A stretch of DNA of 64,000 nt, taken from Hirudinaria manillensis. Its lineage: Eukaryota; Annelida; Clitellata; Hirudinida; Hirudinidae. The notes below the pieces were generated by a model. The model saw only the letters and a program-made list of their open reading frames with translations, was not told the DNA's origin and did not search any database. The stretch is from contig CM067528.1 of the NCBI GenBank assembly GCA_034509925.1, positions 1,696,501-1,760,500 of the forward strand, given 5' to 3'. Below, in pieces: positions 61,780 to 64,000 of the stretch (within the stretch, counting starts at the first letter, position 1; each line of letters begins with the position of its first letter). Position numbers and translations under genes: made by a program.

Positions 61780-63943
61780 ATGAAATTAAATTATAAGGTT
61801 GGTTTATCAAATACAACATATGCAAAGGTTTTTGTATGAAGAGGGTGTTTGTTAAATCACTAATCTGGTGATGCATGTTTTGATATCATTAAGAAACCCC
61901 GATCAACGATATAGAAATCTATAGTTTTCTATCGTAGGATTTCATTATTAAACAAAGGATAACATCAAAGGCAAGGTTTAATGCTAATTTTTCAAATGCT
62001 TTTGTAGTTTTCCAACCTTCTTGGTTGCGTGTATCGAAAGGGAAACTTGGATTTCAGCACAGATGGTAGCATGAAGTTGTACAGCCCAGTTGGAAACAGG
62101 ATTACTGTTTTTGATCTTAAAAAGTAAGGTGCCTCTAAGTAACAAACGCAATATTATTTTATGACAAAAGAACTGCAATTGTTTTGAATCTAATGCATGG
62201 TATGCTTAACATACAAATATTTAACACAGCAACAAGTCAGAGACCCTACCATGTGAGACGAACTACAATGTAGAATGCGTTGCAGTGTCACCAAACAACA
62301 CAATGATGATCGTTGTTGATGAAAGTGAGTAGTTGGACAATTTTATAGAAATTAATATAATTTCAACAACATCAGAGGGAGAATCCTATTGTAATTTTTG
62401 AACCTGTGATACTGTTGCACATTCCTTAACATAAAAAAAGACATAACCTTATTTTAAAATTTATTTTTGAAACTTTTGCTTAAAGTTGGAAATGCTCTCT
62501 TCATCAACCTGACCAGCAAAGTTGCAATCCATTCGCATGACTTTAGGAGGAAAGTCAGATGCGTGTCTTTCAGTCCTGACGGAAGGTTGGTAAATTATGT
62601 CATAATTTAATTTAAAAAAATAAAATATATAAAAGTATGTTTTACGTAAACATCTCTGCAATGACTGATCCATTCCATTGCTTGATTGATCTTTTGCATC
62701 GAAGGAGGTTTGCAGTTGCCATTGACAACAGCGTCGTGTTGTACAAAACTCCGGGAACGACTCCCGAAGTCAACCCCTTCGTCGTCGACAAGAGGTTCAA
62801 AGTCATGCACGACACCGTCACGTCCATCGATTGGTCGACCGATTCCAGGTGAATTTATTTAATTAATTAATTAATCGTAATTAAAAGTTTTTTATGTAAA
62901 AAATGTTCATTAATATTAACTGAAAAAGATTGTTAATCATTAAATAACCTGATGTTTTCTATACTCTTATAAACGAAATTGTTATTCTTGGACCTGTTAT
63001 TATTACTGAAACACAATGTGCATCTTTTTTTGTTTTTCATTTTGCATATCTGGTGCAAAAGTATAAATGAACTTATTATTATTATCATTATTGTTATTAT
63101 AGTAATAATTATAATTGTTATTATAATAATTATAAATTATCATCATCAGAACTTAGTTCTTATTCTTACTGATGTACATCTTGCACGTCTTTCTACAGAG
63201 TGATGTGCGTCGGTAGCAAAGACATGAACACGTACGTCATTTGCGCAGAACTCTGCGCCAACCTGTCCGTCAAACCCGTGGGTGGTCTCAAAGACGCCGT
63301 CGTCGGTTGTTTCTTCCTCAAGGATTCTCTCGACGTCAGTTTCCGCGGAGATGCGGAATTATGTTTTTATTTAGTTTTATTGGCGTTTATTTAAAAAAAT
63401 TAAATAGATAATTAATGAGTAAAAGATGAATTGAATAAATTATATAAAAGTATCATTTGTTATTATTTGTGATAGAATAGGTATTTATTAATAGGATTTA
63501 TAGGTATTAATACATAATTGATATGTATAATCAATGCATGAGCTAATGAATATTAATCAGCCTCTTAATTAACATATTGTTAACAGTTCATAACCATGAG
63601 CGAGTTGGGTGAGTTGTGCGTGTGGGAGAGTGACACCAAACTTACGGAACTCGTCCCCGGAAAGAGGAATCAGGCCAAGAACTATGGTGATGGTGATGAT
63701 CGCGGGGACGTCAGCGAGGATGACGAAGACGACGATGAGGAGGAAGATGATGATGAGGAGATGTCTGCAAAAAAAGCCAAGAAGAACAAGCTCGATAAAG
63801 GTGATTTTTAAATCTTTTTCAGTACATTAATGTGGAATATTATATTATATTATAACGAATTATTTTTTAAAAATCATTTCAGAAGAAAAGAAGAAAGAGG
63901 CCATTGAGAAGACAAAGCAGGTTTTCTACACGAGAAAAGCAAA
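61780..63943 (+). CDS. PWP2: PWP2 (UTP1), small-subunit processome WD40 protein, 5' part
   Basis: Partial: runs off the window end. Exons seen: 61780-61797, 62008-62123, 62230-62324, 62486-62585, 62705-62848, 63199-63334, 63587-63800, 63883-63943. Exon 1 is tiny (MKLNYK) but matches the family start and joins in phase to FSNLLGCVYRKGNLDF. Then come SPVGNRITVFDLK, VSPNNTMMIVVDE, VRCVSFSPDGRRFAVA, CVGSKDMNTYVI and LGELCVWESD, which form the first WD40 blades. After them are a long acidic insert (DDEDDDEEEDDDEE) and a KQVFYTRKAK block. PWP2 is a nucleolar component of the UTP-B complex that binds the 5' external spacer of pre-rRNA and is needed for 18S rRNA maturation. The last exon border (GTAGGA) is inferred because reading on gives an immediate stop. 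Confidence 0.95.
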
Positions 63944-64000
63944 GTAGGAATCGAGTTTACGACTAATTGCTGCGTTAATAATTCGCTAATCATCATCTAA

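Overview
The window is nuclear DNA from an animal, probably an invertebrate bilaterian; I cannot name the phylum. Its genes are split by many short AT-rich introns with ordinary GT-AG borders, and introns and spacers carry many ATT and ATC trinucleotide runs. The encoded proteins have clear animal orthologues: FoxA, RNA polymerase III RPC1, APEX2, RNF14, C12orf56 and PWP2. No bacterial, organellar or viral genes were recognised. All gene models were spliced by eye from reading frames, splice dinucleotides and family alignment recalled from knowledge. Exon phases close in frame in every model except one splice site, described below.

Layout. 1041-2564 (+) is a FoxA-type forkhead factor. 3458-4575 (+) is a secreted C-type lectin. 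4842-29862 (-) holds two complete head-to-tail genes for the largest subunit of RNA polymerase III, each with 38 coding exons at matching intron positions. 31006-31301 is a decayed Tc1/mariner transposase. 31576-35535 (-) is a type II membrane glycosyltransferase of family 92. 37110-39588 (-) is APEX2. 40249-55596 (+) is an array of five tandem RNF14-like RBR ubiquitin ligases, called A to E here. 57068-61433 (+) is a C12orf56 orthologue, and 61780 to the window end (+) is the 5' part of PWP2.

Two things stand out. The first is the tandem RPC1 pair: the downstream gene (4842-17495) has diverged at its ends, while several core exons, and in one place an intron, are almost identical between copies, which looks like gene conversion. 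The upstream copy carries a large cysteine-rich insert that is much shorter in its sister. The second is the RNF14 array. Copy D encodes two consecutive RING2 modules that both keep the catalytic cysteine, and copy E has a GT-to-GA change at one splice donor.

The neighbours do not form an operon or one pathway. Several act in RNA or ribosome biology (Pol III, RNF14 in translation quality control, PWP2 in the small-subunit processome), but that may be chance. Local tandem duplication is the dominant process here.
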